Source: Ruminococcaceae bacterium YRB3002
GTDB lineage: Bacteria > Bacillota > Clostridia > Saccharofermentanales > Saccharofermentanaceae
Direction of reading: 5' to 3'
Assembly: GCA_900099715.1 (NCBI GenBank)
Contig: FMTG01000010.1
Coordinates: 1 to 64,000 of the forward strand
Length of the DNA: 64,000 bases
Below the pieces are notes generated by a model. That model was not told the DNA's origin. It did not search any database and worked only from the letters and a program-made list of their open reading frames with translations. Made by a program: the position numbers and the translations under genes. Position 1 is the first letter of the stretch. Each line of letters starts with the position of its first letter. Below, one piece after another: positions 1-8,715 of the stretch.

Positions 1-723
1 GGCAGTGATTATTACTACTACAAGAACGGCAAGATGGTGACAGGATGGCTCCAGGTCGGTTCACCCTGGTACTATATGGATCCTGAGACAGGCATCATGG
101 TAACAGGATGGAGAGAGATCGGCGGTAAGTGGTATTACTTCGCATCCTCCGGTGCCATGAAGACCGGCTGGATCAGCGACGGCGGCAAGTATTATTACTG
201 TGCATCCTCCGGTGCAATGCAGACAGGCTGGGTAAAGAGCGGCAAGAGCTGGTACTACATGGATCCTGAACAGAGCGGAGTCATGGTAACAGGTCTTAAG
301 CAGATCGGATCCGATATGTACTTATTCTCAGGAAGCGGCGCTATGCAGACCGGTTGGAAGAGCGTTGGCGGAAGCTGGTTCTACTTCAACTCCAGCGGAG
401 CTGCTGCAAAGGGCTGGAAGCAGGTAGGAAAGACCTGGTACTACTTCGATCCTTCGACATGCGTTATGACAACAGGCCTCATCGAGATAGGCGGGAAGCT
501 CTATGGCTTCAAGTCGAGCGGTGCTATGGCAACCGGCTGGGCATCCTTTGACGGCGACTATTACTACTTTGCAGGAAGCGGTGCCGCCTACATCAACAAG
601 TGGGTAAAGAGCAGCGGCAAGTGGTATTATCTCGGCGCAGATGGAAAGATGTATCACAGCGGTACATTAAATATCGGCGGAGTCGATTACACATTCAACG
701 GTTCAGGTGCATGGGTATCCTGA
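1..723 (+). CDS. Cell-wall-binding repeat surface protein, C-terminal part (5' end outside window)
   Basis: The frame is open from base 1 and ends at TGA 721-723, so only the C-terminal ~240 residues are seen. They consist of about eleven tandem ~20-residue repeats with the pattern TGW-x(5-8)-WYYxxxxGxM, typical of the choline-binding/glucan-binding repeat families (PF01473, PF19127). In those families the repeats attach secreted proteins to wall teichoic acid or glucan. The aromatic W/Y ladder is regular to the stop, so the repeats form the very C-terminus. The N-terminal, probably catalytic or adhesive, domain lies upstream and cannot be named. A strong terminator follows. Confidence 0.85.
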   Translation, partial: GSDYYYYKNGKMVTGWLQVGSPWYYMDPETGIMVTGWREIGGKWYYFASSGAMKTGWISDGGKYYYCASSGAMQTGWVKSGKSWYYMDPEQSGVMVTGLKQIGSDMYLFSGSGAMQTGWKSVGGSWFYFNSSGAAAKGWKQVGKTWYYFDPSTCVMTTGLIEIGGKLYGFKSSGAMATGWASFDGDYYYFAGSGAAYINKWVKSSGKWYYLGADGKMYHSGTLNIGGVDYTFNGSGAWVS

Positions 724-761
724 TGATGTCTGATCATCGTATCTGACTGATACTTTTGTAA

Positions 762-787
762 GGCCGTTCCTTCGGGAGCGGCCTTTT
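762..787 (+). terminator. Rho-independent terminator of the wall-repeat gene
   Basis: A 9-bp stem (GGCCGTTCC/GGAGCGGCC, one G-T pair) with a TTCG tetraloop is followed by TTTT, 38 bases after the stop codon. Confidence 0.85.
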
Positions 788-802
788 ATCATGTGGTAAA
801 AT

Positions 803-827
803 GTGACAGGGGAACACGTCCCCATTT
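803..827. repeat. Small GGGG...CCCC palindromic element
   Basis: GGGG and CCCC flank a 7-base core at 809-823, within the context TGACAGGGG...CCCCATTT. Similar short palindromes with this flank are dispersed in some clostridial genomes; that resemblance is from memory. Only one copy was noticed in this window, so it may be a solo relic. Confidence 0.25.
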
Positions 828-845
828 CAGAATTTTGGAGGAAGC

Positions 846-1043
846 ATGTCCAGACCGGGTGATGACTACAGACCGCTGAAGATAATGCATATTGATGTAT
901 GGGAGATACTGTACAGCAAGCTTGTCGGAGGCAGTATTGGTAAGACCGGAAGGAAAAAGTATTCCGGATCTGTACCCATGTCACTGGATATGATGAAGAT
1001 AAACAGTATCTGCAAAAGTATTAGTATCCTTAAGCAGATATGA
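846..1043 (+). CDS. Hypothetical small protein, 65 aa (doubtful)
   Basis: This short frame has a good ribosome site (GGAGGA, 837-842) four bases before the ATG. The product is basic and has no recognisable domain. It is the only candidate gene in the 495-base gap between the wall-repeat gene and the HD-GYP gene. Apart from the terminator and the small palindrome upstream of it, I see nothing else there until the promoter at 1202. It could be a gene remnant or chance; the ribosome site is the only support. Confidence 0.25.
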   Translation: MSRPGDDYRPLKIMHIDVWEILYSKLVGGSIGKTGRKKYSGSVPMSLDMMKINSICKSISILKQI

Positions 1044-1201
1044 GACACTGACACTCCAAATGCCTGAAACGCTGTATATTCAGGTCTCTCCGGAATGCGG
1101 GCAACATTTTGCAGCTCGAAAAAAACGCAAAATCCGATCAAAACATCCAGGTTTTTTATGCTGCACCGCAACACGAAAATATATATGTGTCCGCACTGAT
1201 A

Positions 1202-1210
1202 TGATATAAT
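1202..1210 (+). promoter_or_regulatory. Extended -10 promoter placing the start site at the ATG
   Basis: TGATATAAT (TGN plus TATAAT) ends 8 bases before ATG 1219. No convincing -35 is present and no Shine-Dalgarno precedes the ATG, so the transcript would carry a leader of about two bases or none. Confidence 0.55.
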
Positions 1211-1218
1211 GACTATCT

Positions 1219-4200
1219 ATGAACAGATTATTTAACAGACGGGTGATGAATAAGCTCATATCTGCAGCTGTAATCCTGTGTATCACAGCGTCTGTTTTGT
1301 GCGCAGTACCGTTCAGGACCTTTGCCGAAGAGGATGACAGTTATTCGGTCGATCTGACCGGAAACGGCGATGGTTATTCGAATATCCTATATGACAATTC
1401 GAACGGTCTTCCCACTTCAGAAGCAAATGCTATTGCCGAGACAGGCGACGGTTTTATCTGGATAGGAAGCTACAGCGGTCTCATCAGGTACGACGGCAAT
1501 ACTTTCGAGAGGGTGGATTCGTCTAATGGTATTGCCAGTGTTGTCAGCCTTTTTGTTGACAGCAAGGACCGTCTGTGGGTAGGGACCAATGACAGCGGTG
1601 TTGCTGTGAAGATCAATGATGATTTCAAAGTGTTCAACAAGAATGACGGACTTCTGTCTCTCTCTACAAGGTCAGTTTCCGAGGACAGTGAAGGCAACAT
1701 ATATGTTGCAACAACGAGAGGCGTTGCTATCATCGACAATGATATGAACCTTACGCAGGTTGACGATGAACGTATAAAAGACGAATACATCAGGGGTATT
1801 ACCCTGGGCGGTGACGGCATAATCTACGGTGTCACTATGAACGGATGCGTATTTACCATGAAGGATGGCAAGGTGACCGGATTCTACGATTCTCTGGCAC
1901 TTGGAATCAGCAATGTGCATTCCATATGCTCCGATCCTGATAATCCCGGGTATATCTATATCGGCACTAAGACATCCGAACTGTGGCATGTCAAACTCAG
2001 TGATACAGAGAAAGCAGTAAGGACAAATGTTTACCCGCTTGAGTATCTGAATGCCATTTCTGTGGGAGAAGGTGCAGTGTGGATCTGTGCCGATAACGGT
2101 ATCGGGATGGTTCGGGACGGCAAGGTTATTCAGGTTAACGATACACCGATGAAGAATGCGATCGAGGACGTCATGCGGGATTATCAGGGCAATCTCTGGT
2201 TTGTTTCATCGAAGCAGGGCGTGATGAAGATCGTTCCTAACCAGTTTGACGATATCTTTGAGAAGTACGGTATAGAGGAGTCGGTCGTAAATACCACATG
2301 TATATATGATAATAAACTCTTTATCGGTACCAAGCATGACGGACTGATCGTTGTCGGTTCCAAGGGGGTTGTAGATAATGTTCCGATAACCAGCGGAAAG
2401 ACTCCGAGAGGAGCGATCATAAGCGAGAACAATCTCATCGATCTGCTGGAGGGAACCAGGATCAGATCTATCATCAGGGACAGCAAGGACAGATTGTGGA
2501 TATCCACATATGGCGATACCGCGCTGCTCCGTTACGACCACGGCAAGGTCATGCAGTTTACAACACATGATGGTCTCCCGTCATCAAGGATAAGGACAGT
2601 GTTCGAGAAGGACGACGGTACTGTTATGGTAGCCTGCACGGGCGGCCTGGCTATCATCGATGGCGATGAGGTCACAAAACTCTACGATTCCTCGTCAGGA
2701 ATAAGCAATACCGAGATACTTACCGTTACCGAGGCTGATAACGGGGATATGATCCTTGGCACTGACGGTGACGGCATGTACATTATCAGCGGGGATAACG
2801 TAAAACACTTGAGTGTCGATGACGGTTTGTCATCTGACGTTATCATGAGAGTCAAGCGTGATATCTCGCGTAATATCTACTGGATAGTTACCAGCAACTC
2901 TCTCTCCTATATGGATGCTGACTACAATATCACAACTATAAACAAGTTCCCGTATTCCAACAATTTTGATCTGTATGAGAACTCCAAAGGTGATATGTGG
3001 GTCCTGAGCAGCAACGGTATCTATGTTGTTCCTTCAGCCGATCTTATTGCCAACGATACGATGGATCCCGTCTTTTATGGAATCAACAGCGGTCTGACAA
3101 CGATCGCGACTGCCAATTCCTACAGCGCGATCACGGAGGACGGTGATCTGTATCTGTCCGGTACCACGGGTGTTGCAAGGGTCAATATCGAGAAGCCGTT
3201 TGAGAGTGTTGACAACCTCAAGGCGACAGTGCCCTACGTGGAAGTTGACGGCGAGAGGATATACCCTGATAAGGATGGAACCTTCAATATTCCGTTCGGC
3301 GCACGCAAGCTTACTATCTACTGCTACGTTTTCACATATTCTCTTATGAATCCGCAGGTGACATATAAACTTGACGGTTTTGATACCGCCGGAACAACAG
3401 TGAGAAGGAGCGAACTCGGACCGATCGACTACACTAATCTTGGAGGAGGAAGCTATACTTTCAATCTTAAGATCAGTGATGCGATGAACAGGGGGAATCA
3501 TGAATTCTCATTCAAGATCGTTAAGGAGAAATCGTTCTACGAGCAGCTGTGGTTCTACATTCTCCTGTTCGTTATCCTGATCTTTGTTCTTCAGTATGTT
3601 ATCAGATCGAAGGTGCTTGAACAGATCGAACAGCATGAAGAAGAGAAGAGACGTCTTGAAGAAGAAGCAAAGAAGAACAAACAGCTCATCAGCGGTATTG
3701 TTGAAGCTTTTGCAAAGACGATCGATATGAAGGACAAATATACTAACGGTCACTCCAAGCGTGTGGCCCAGTATACCGCGATGCTCGCACGTGAAATGGG
3801 TGAGGATGAGGAGACTGTTGAGAAGTATTACAACATTGCTCTCCTCCACGACATCGGAAAGATCGGCGTTCCTGAAGATGTCCTCAACAAGAACGGAAAA
3901 CTCACGGATCAGGAATTCAATCTCATCAAATCACACTCAGCGCTTGGACGTAACGTGTTGAAGGATATCAGTATCATGCCTGAGCTTGCCATCGGTGCAG
4001 GCTGTCACCATGAGCGCCCCGACGGAAGAGGTTATCCTCTTGGCATGAAGGGCGATGACATACCTCCTGTGGCACGTGTGATAGCCGTTGCCGATACTTT
4101 CGATGCGATGTATTCCGACAGGCCGTACAGGAATCGTATGAACTTTGATAAGGTCGTATCGATAATCAAAGAGGTCTCAGGTACACAGCTCGATGAGAAG

Positions 4201-4461
4201 GTTGTAGAGGCTTTTCTGCGTCTCGTCGAGAAAGGTGAGTTCAGGGATCCCAATGACAAGGGCGGAGGATCTACGGAGGATATAGATAATATCCATAAGA
4301 GATTTAACGACGAAGAGAAGGCAGCAAAAGAGAAAGCTGAGAAGGAGAAGGCAGAGAAGGAAAACGCCGGGAAAGAACCCTCCGGAAATGAGAAATCTGA
4401 CAAAGAGAACGCGTCTTCTCCTGAAGATGATTCTGACTCCGACAACGGAAGCTCCGACTGA
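1219..4461 (+). CDS. Membrane sensor: two-component-type beta-propeller, Y_Y_Y domain, HD-GYP c-di-GMP phosphodiesterase
   Basis: The 1080-aa protein has an N-terminal signal/anchor, then ~650 residues of regulator-propeller repeats (GDGFIWIG, DRLWVG, GNLWFV, DRLWIST). A Y_Y_Y-like beta-sandwich (~690-765), one membrane helix (~778-795), a short coiled coil and a C-terminal HD-GYP domain follow. The HD-GYP catalytic residues are intact: HD 877-878 in HDIGKIG, and HHE 930-932 followed by DGRGYP. Family knowledge predicts hydrolysis of cyclic di-GMP in the cytoplasm in response to an extracellular ligand. The last ~70 residues are a Lys/Glu-rich low-complexity tail. The propeller normally heads histidine kinases or GGDEF proteins, so this output is less common. 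ATG 1246 would give a tighter signal peptide and is an alternative start. Confidence 0.85.
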   Translation: MNRLFNRRVMNKLISAAVILCITASVLCAVPFRTFAEEDDSYSVDLTGNGDGYSNILYDNSNGLPTSEANAIAETGDGFIWIGSYSGLIRYDGNTFERVDSSNGIASVVSLFVDSKDRLWVGTNDSGVAVKINDDFKVFNKNDGLLSLSTRSVSEDSEGNIYVATTRGVAIIDNDMNLTQVDDERIKDEYIRGITLGGDGIIYGVTMNGCVFTMKDGKVTGFYDSLALGISNVHSICSDPDNPGYIYIGTKTSELWHVKLSDTEKAVRTNVYPLEYLNAISVGEGAVWICADNGIGMVRDGKVIQVNDTPMKNAIEDVMRDYQGNLWFVSSKQGVMKIVPNQFDDIFEKYGIEESVVNTTCIYDNKLFIGTKHDGLIVVGSKGVVDNVPITSGKTPRGAIISENNLIDLLEGTRIRSIIRDSKDRLWISTYGDTALLRYDHGKVMQFTTHDGLPSSRIRTVFEKDDGTVMVACTGGLAIIDGDEVTKLYDSSSGISNTEILTVTEADNGDMILGTDGDGMYIISGDNVKHLSVDDGLSSDVIMRVKRDISRNIYWIVTSNSLSYMDADYNITTINKFPYSNNFDLYENSKGDMWVLSSNGIYVVPSADLIANDTMDPVFYGINSGLTTIATANSYSAITEDGDLYLSGTTGVARVNIEKPFESVDNLKATVPYVEVDGERIYPDKDGTFNIPFGARKLTIYCYVFTYSLMNPQVTYKLDGFDTAGTTVRRSELGPIDYTNLGGGSYTFNLKISDAMNRGNHEFSFKIVKEKSFYEQLWFYILLFVILIFVLQYVIRSKVLEQIEQHEEEKRRLEEEAKKNKQLISGIVEAFAKTIDMKDKYTNGHSKRVAQYTAMLAREMGEDEETVEKYYNIALLHDIGKIGVPEDVLNKNGKLTDQEFNLIKSHSALGRNVLKDISIMPELAIGAGCHHERPDGRGYPLGMKGDDIPPVARVIAVADTFDAMYSDRPYRNRMNFDKVVSIIKEVSGTQLDEKVVEAFLRLVEKGEFRDPNDKGGGSTEDIDNIHKRFNDEEKAAKEKAEKEKAEKENAGKEPSGNEKSDKENASSPEDDSDSDNGSSD

Positions 4462-4465
4462 TCTG

Positions 4466-4494
4466 TTGACACCCTGATACTGATGATGTATCAT
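4466..4494 (+). promoter_or_regulatory. Sigma-A promoter of the ABC-F leader transcript
   Basis: TTGACA (4466-4471) and TATCAT (4489-4494) are separated by exactly 17 bases, placing the start near 4501, just downstream of the HD-GYP stop codon. The transcript would have a ~195-base leader before the ABC-F ATG. Confidence 0.75.
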
Positions 4495-4527
4495 TCGAAC
4501 CATCAGGAAACAAAAGGAGGAACACCA

Positions 4528-4548
4528 ATGAAGGAAGTAATCTGCTGA
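4528..4548 (+). CDS. Six-residue leader peptide MKEVIC
   Basis: ATG AAG GAA GTA ATC TGC TGA is preceded at ideal spacing (7 bases) by AAAGGAGG (4513-4520), one of the strongest ribosome sites in the region. It lies ~27 bases into the predicted transcript and ~150 bases upstream of the ABC-F start, with a terminator between. This is the usual layout of the translated leader peptides that control resistance-type ABC-F genes: a drug-stalled ribosome on the leader changes RNA folding. The peptide role is inference from layout; the frame and ribosome site are seen. Confidence 0.6.
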   Translation: MKEVIC

Positions 4549-4565
4549 TAATCTTATATTATTGC

Positions 4566-4651
4566 CTGCGGATTATATTCTATTTATTGTGTTCATTTAT
4601 ATCTGTAACTGGATGTTATGCCGTAGCCACATAGACTGCGGCTTTGTTTTT
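4566..4651 (+). promoter_or_regulatory. Attenuator: intrinsic terminator with competing antiterminator arm
   Basis: The terminator has a 7-bp stem, GCCGTAG (4620-4626) with CTGCGGC (4636-4642), then TTTGTTTTT (4643-4651), and lies 45 bases before the ABC-F ATG. Its 3' arm core CTGCGG is duplicated upstream at 4566-4571. That copy can pair with CCGTAG (4621-4626) and so would prevent the terminator from forming. Leader peptide, mutually exclusive helices and an early terminator together form a plausible switch. No folding was computed. Confidence 0.6.
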
Positions 4652-4695
4652 GCAATATACTCCGGCGGGCGTGCTTAACGGAGGTGAACTGAAAT

Positions 4696-6156
4696 ATGTC
4701 TTTGATCAATATACAGGATCTTACATTTGGATATGACGGAACGGGAACATATCTGTTCCGTAATATAAGCATCGCTCTTGATACCACCTGGAAGCTGGGT
4801 CTGGCAGGACGCAACGGACGCGGCAAGACGACATTCCTCAGGATACTGAGAAACGAACTCGAATATGAAGGTACCGTCACCGGAGTTCCTGAGAGTGTCA
4901 TATTCCCGTCAGAAGTATCTTATGATATCGATGACTGGAAGATAAGAAAAGAGCTTAATCTGATGAATGCCGATCCGGACATAATCTACCGTCCTATGGA
5001 AACGCTGTCGGGCGGTGAGAGGACCAAGGTAATGCTGGCATATCTTTTTGCACAGGACGGCATATATCCGATGATCGATGAGCCTACTAATCATCTTGAT
5101 CTTGCCGGCAGGCGGCAGGTTGCCGAATATCTGTCCTCCAAGGATGGTTTTATCCTTATCTCACATGACAGGAGCTTCATGGACAGTTGCACGGATCATA
5201 CTCTTGTCATTACAAAGACGGGGATGGAACTGACAGCCTCCACATTCTCTGTGTGGTGGGATAACAATGAGCAGAAGATGGCCGGCGAGCAGGCACGTAA
5301 TGAGCAGCTTAAGAAAGAGATGAGTTCCATAGAGGCATCCATGAAGAAGAACGCTGCGTGGGCTTCTAGGGCGGAAGGACACAAGAACCGCGCGAAAGCT
5401 CCGTCCAAGGTAGCTGAAGATCATTTTCGCCGTGCATATGAGGCGGAGAAATCAAGAAAGCTCATGTCCCTGTCCAAGAACCTCCAGCAGCGCAATGAAC
5501 GCAAGCTCGAGGAGAAGAAGGGGCTCCTTCAGGACATGGAACGTTCCGAGCAGCTTAAGATCACGGGGACAGTTCATCACAACAGGACTCCTGTGATCCT
5601 GAGAGATGTGTCGATCAGCCGCTATGGAGAAGTGATCAGATCAGGTATCGATCTCGTTCTGGAGAGAGGGCGCAAGATATCTCTTCAGGGGCACAACGGA
5701 TGCGGTAAGAGTACTCTTATCAAATACCTTGCCGGTATCGGGGAAGAGGAAGGGATCGATGCGGAAGGTGATATCTATATCGCTCCCGGACTCACTGTCT
5801 CCTACGTGGGACAGGATACTTCATCACTGTCAGGGATTATCTATGATATGGCCGCCTCGAGAGGCACGGATAAGACATTGCTGTCAACGATCCTGGTGAA
5901 GATGGGATTCACAAAAGATATGCTTGCAAGAGACTGCAGCACGCTGTCCCTTGGACAGAAGAAATGCGTAATGATAGCACTGTCGTTATGCGAACAGGCG
6001 GATCTGTTCCTGTGGGATGAGCCGCTCAATTATATTGATGTCTATATGCGCAGGGAGATCGAACGCCTTATAACGGAGAGCGACATAACAATGATCTTTG
6101 TGGAACACGACAGGAACTTTACGGAGGCCGTTGCAGATGAAGAGATCATTCTCTGA
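4696..6156 (+). CDS. ABC-F ATPase, antibiotic-resistance (ribosome protection) type
   Basis: The 486-aa protein has two ABC domains and no membrane segment. Walker A is at 38-45 (GRNGRGKT) and 332-339 (GHNGCGKS), signatures at 104-108 (LSGGE) and 417-421 (LSLGQ), and Walker B at 128-135 (DEPTNHLD) and 441-448 (DEPLNYID). A ~100-residue charged linker (190-290) corresponds to the arm that enters the ribosomal P-site region. The DEPLNYID form and overall length resemble the Lsa/Vga/CplR group, which dislodges lincosamides, streptogramin A and pleuromutilins; this is family inference. The ribosome site CGGAGGTGA precedes the ATG. The upstream attenuator supports drug-responsive expression. Its 3' end overlaps the convergent LuxC-like gene by 11 bases. 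Confidence 0.85.
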   Translation: MSLINIQDLTFGYDGTGTYLFRNISIALDTTWKLGLAGRNGRGKTTFLRILRNELEYEGTVTGVPESVIFPSEVSYDIDDWKIRKELNLMNADPDIIYRPMETLSGGERTKVMLAYLFAQDGIYPMIDEPTNHLDLAGRRQVAEYLSSKDGFILISHDRSFMDSCTDHTLVITKTGMELTASTFSVWWDNNEQKMAGEQARNEQLKKEMSSIEASMKKNAAWASRAEGHKNRAKAPSKVAEDHFRRAYEAEKSRKLMSLSKNLQQRNERKLEEKKGLLQDMERSEQLKITGTVHHNRTPVILRDVSISRYGEVIRSGIDLVLERGRKISLQGHNGCGKSTLIKYLAGIGEEEGIDAEGDIYIAPGLTVSYVGQDTSSLSGIIYDMAASRGTDKTLLSTILVKMGFTKDMLARDCSTLSLGQKKCVMIALSLCEQADLFLWDEPLNYIDVYMRREIERLITESDITMIFVEHDRNFTEAVADEEIIL

Positions 6157-7432
6157 ATTCGACTATCCTGGAATACTCACGCAATGCATATGTGCCGTCG
6201 TGAGCCTCTCCCGGAAGAGTGTCTGACATTGTTCCGGGGCCGGTTATCCTTACGACGCCGGCCTCGGCCAGACGCCTTGAGATCAGTTCGCGTGCAGTGT
6301 CATCTGATGTCAGGACAGAAGCTGTCTGAAGATGATCCTTGTGCTTGTGAAGTGTGTAGATATCGGAGGAAGGCAGCTTCCTGATCCATACACTGCGGTA
6401 CATATATGACAGATCAAGCTCGCTGTCGCGCTTTACTATCACGCTGACGCCGGCTGCCGACATAATGAGGGAAGATGTGTTGTGTGCCTCGAGATGTTCG
6501 TTATATATATTTATGGCATTCTTTGCTTTCATGCCGTATGGAACGGGTGTTGACGACTTATTGATATCCGTCAATATGTTGAAGAACCGTTTTCCGAATT
6601 CATCCAGAACATCGTCGGAATTGGTATCTACAAAGATCCCCTGACAGGATGAGCAGAGCGTCTGATTCGTTATGCATACAGCCCGTGCCAGTTCCTCAAG
6701 GTCTTTGCCGGAGCAGTCAGGCTCTGCATATGCAAATGATAGTTTATGCCCCCATGTTATGATCTTTGTATTGACCGGCGCAAGACGGCGTGCCGCAGCA
6801 ATAGCCTGGTCACCGCCCCAGACCGCGATTCCGTTGCTGAGTTCAGCAAGCTTGACGATCGATTCTGTCTCGGTGGAAGGAACGTCAAAAACATAGATGA
6901 ATTCGGCGAGTCCCGGTCTGATGGAAATGAGTTCAGAGAGGAGCTTCACTGACAGGCCGGAATCGCCTGCGGGCAGTTTAAGTATATTAATGTTGCCCGC
7001 CAGAAGGCCTTCAACAACGCTGTACGCCGGGAGAACATCAAAGTTGCCTGCCGCAATGTGCAGTAGTACTCCGAGAGGGTAGATCTTTCTTATTATCCGG
7101 CTGGGGATACCATTTTTATCGTTAAGCGGTGCTATATCAAAAGCTTCCGGAAGTTCTGTCTTCATCTTGCTCATAAGACCGTCGCGGGTGAACATGTCCA
7201 GGAGTCTGTCAAGGTATGCCCCGTCGATATTGAATTCGTTCATGAAGGGCGTGATAATGTCGTCAAATTCACCTGCCCTTATGCGTGAGACCAGTATGTC
7301 GCAGGCATCTATGATATCTGCGGATGCCGGCTTAAGACCTGCTTTGAAGGTGTTGTCTATCGCACCTGACAGCCTGCCGATCAGCTCATCCTGACGGGAT
7401 GTATCGTATATCTTCCCACCGAATAAGATCAT
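6146..7432 (-). CDS. luxC-like: LuxC-family acyl-CoA/acyl-protein reductase
   Basis: This 428-aa protein matches the acyl-CoA reductase family PF05893. It has an aldehyde-dehydrogenase-like nucleotide fold (YPLGVLLHIAAGN ~118-130, then an NILKLPAGD segment) and the catalytic cysteine region LCSSCQ (Cys260). Family members use NADPH to reduce an enzyme-bound acyl group, delivered by LuxE, to a fatty aldehyde. The start overlaps the stop of the LuxE-like gene by 4 bases (ATGA), indicating translational coupling. No luxD or luciferase subunits are nearby, so light production is not implied. The aldehyde may feed lipid (plasmalogen-like) or secondary metabolism, which is inference. Confidence 0.75.
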   Translation of the reverse strand: MILFGGKIYDTSRQDELIGRLSGAIDNTFKAGLKPASADIIDACDILVSRIRAGEFDDIITPFMNEFNIDGAYLDRLLDMFTRDGLMSKMKTELPEAFDIAPLNDKNGIPSRIIRKIYPLGVLLHIAAGNFDVLPAYSVVEGLLAGNINILKLPAGDSGLSVKLLSELISIRPGLAEFIYVFDVPSTETESIVKLAELSNGIAVWGGDQAIAAARRLAPVNTKIITWGHKLSFAYAEPDCSGKDLEELARAVCITNQTLCSSCQGIFVDTNSDDVLDEFGKRFFNILTDINKSSTPVPYGMKAKNAINIYNEHLEAHNTSSLIMSAAGVSVIVKRDSELDLSYMYRSVWIRKLPSSDIYTLHKHKDHLQTASVLTSDDTARELISRRLAEAGVVRITGPGTMSDTLPGEAHDGTYALREYSRIVEFRE

Positions 7433-8544
7433 GAGCCCTCCTTGAGATACTTCTCTCCACCCGCTGCGCAGGTTACGATATCAGTTATGCCGACACGGCC
7501 GATTATCTCGAGCCATGGTGAGGTCTCACCGCAATCACATCCCTCGTCATGAAGGATCGCAAGATCGTCGGTCATTATGCTTATGATCGGGACACTCCTG
7601 ACCATGGGACTTATAAGGTTGAGCAGCCCCGGTATGCCGTTCTTCAGAGGCTTAAGTGTATCAGGGTCTCGTATTATTACCCTGCTGTAGCAGGGTACAT
7701 GGAAATGATGGCATCTGCAGTCAGTGTACAGAATAGGATGTTCCACAGCACCGAAGAATTCGATCACATGATCTTCGGGGATCCCGAGGACTTCCTCAAC
7801 AAGACTGTAGAATTCCTTCTTGTCTGGCTGCTCTGTGTAAAAACTCTTCCATCCGCCTCCCATCGTGATCATGCTGCCCTTTGGCATCTTATAGCGTATG
7901 CCCTTTGCCTTCATGTCCCTGAGCAGAAAATAGGTGTAAGCGGGAAATCCGATAGTCCTCATGGGGAATCTGGACTTCGCGCATCTCTCCATAGCCTTCA
8001 GTACATTATCCCAGTCCAGTTTATAACCCTTATCCGTTACGGTGAGTGCAAACGTCCTTGATAAAGCCGGCGCGAAAAAAGTAAACCCGTAGGCGGTCTT
8101 GCTGAAAGCCGTCTTATTCTCCTTTGTGGGCTGGTATCCGAAGATTATGTAGTTAACGGGTCTGGCTGACCAGAGCTTATGATATCTTCCGACGTTCAAC
8201 ACCATGGGAACACCGGTAAGAAGAGACTTCATATCAAATCCGATCATGGACATGGTCCCTGAAGTGCCAGATGAAGTCGCCTTGATGAACATCTTCTTAT
8301 CGGGAACGGAAGACAGGTAGTGATGTTTGAAATAGACTGTGGGTATGAACGGAAGATCAGTAAGATCATCCACAGTCTTTATGTCAGCTGGATCAAATCC
8401 GTTCAAAGCAAGGATCCTTCTGTAGTCTTCGCAGTTCTTCTGCTGGAAGAGAGCATTATCGCGCATTGACCTCGCAAACAGGTCATCAGTACCATTAAGA
8501 TCGTACACTTTTCTGTGCCTGAATAGCTTTGATACGTTGCTCAT
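7429..8544 (-). CDS. luxE-like: LuxE-family acyl-protein synthetase (AMP-forming)
   Basis: PF04443-type protein of ~371 aa from the chosen start. The Ser/Thr/Gly-rich nucleotide-binding loop TSSGTSGT lies at ~90-97. LuxE activates a fatty acid with ATP and passes it to LuxC. The start at 8544 is preferred over the in-frame ATG at 8616 because a promoter (TTGTAA, 17 bases, GATAAT) ends 6 bases before it and the upstream ATGs have no ribosome site. The 371-aa length also fits the family. It is the first gene of a two-gene operon with luxC. The adjacent upstream gene is rpsO, divergent. Confidence 0.75.
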   Translation of the reverse strand: MSNVSKLFRHRKVYDLNGTDDLFARSMRDNALFQQKNCEDYRRILALNGFDPADIKTVDDLTDLPFIPTVYFKHHYLSSVPDKKMFIKATSSGTSGTMSMIGFDMKSLLTGVPMVLNVGRYHKLWSARPVNYIIFGYQPTKENKTAFSKTAYGFTFFAPALSRTFALTVTDKGYKLDWDNVLKAMERCAKSRFPMRTIGFPAYTYFLLRDMKAKGIRYKMPKGSMITMGGGWKSFYTEQPDKKEFYSLVEEVLGIPEDHVIEFFGAVEHPILYTDCRCHHFHVPCYSRVIIRDPDTLKPLKNGIPGLLNLISPMVRSVPIISIMTDDLAILHDEGCDCGETSPWLEIIGRVGITDIVTCAAGGEKYLKEGS

Positions 8545-8550
8545 GATATG

Positions 8551-8579
8551 ATTATCGCAATCAGACACCGTTTTTACAA
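8551..8579 (-). promoter_or_regulatory. Promoter of the luxE-luxC pair, predicted leaderless
   Basis: On the minus strand TTGTAA (8579-8574), 17 bases, then GATAAT (8556-8551). The ATG begins 7 bases after the last base of the -10, exactly where transcription would start. No Shine-Dalgarno is present. Confidence 0.6.
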
Positions 8580-8629
8580 GGATTTGCTTATGTTTCTTTG
8601 ACATTGAACACTGCATGTGTTATTATTAC

Positions 8630-8711
8630 TCGCGTTGCCGTAACTTAGGTCTATGCGGACGACTCCAACCCTGACCTCAGCTACTGGTGAATACTGATAT
8701 TAGGAGGAAAG
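8630..8711 (+). promoter_or_regulatory. Probable S15-binding autoregulatory leader of rpsO
   Basis: The ~80 bases before rpsO contain GC-rich complementary segments (for example AGGTCTATGC / CTGACCTCAG) ending in the AGGAGG ribosome site. S15 represses its own mRNA through structured leaders in many bacteria. The call rests on position and resemblance to remembered clostridial rpsO leaders; no structure was computed. Confidence 0.35.
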
Positions 8712-8715
8712 TACC

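Noticed and set aside
1-700. Periodic DNA repeats at the window start considered as tandem repeat or CRISPR
   Set aside because: They encode the W/Y wall-binding repeats of one open frame.
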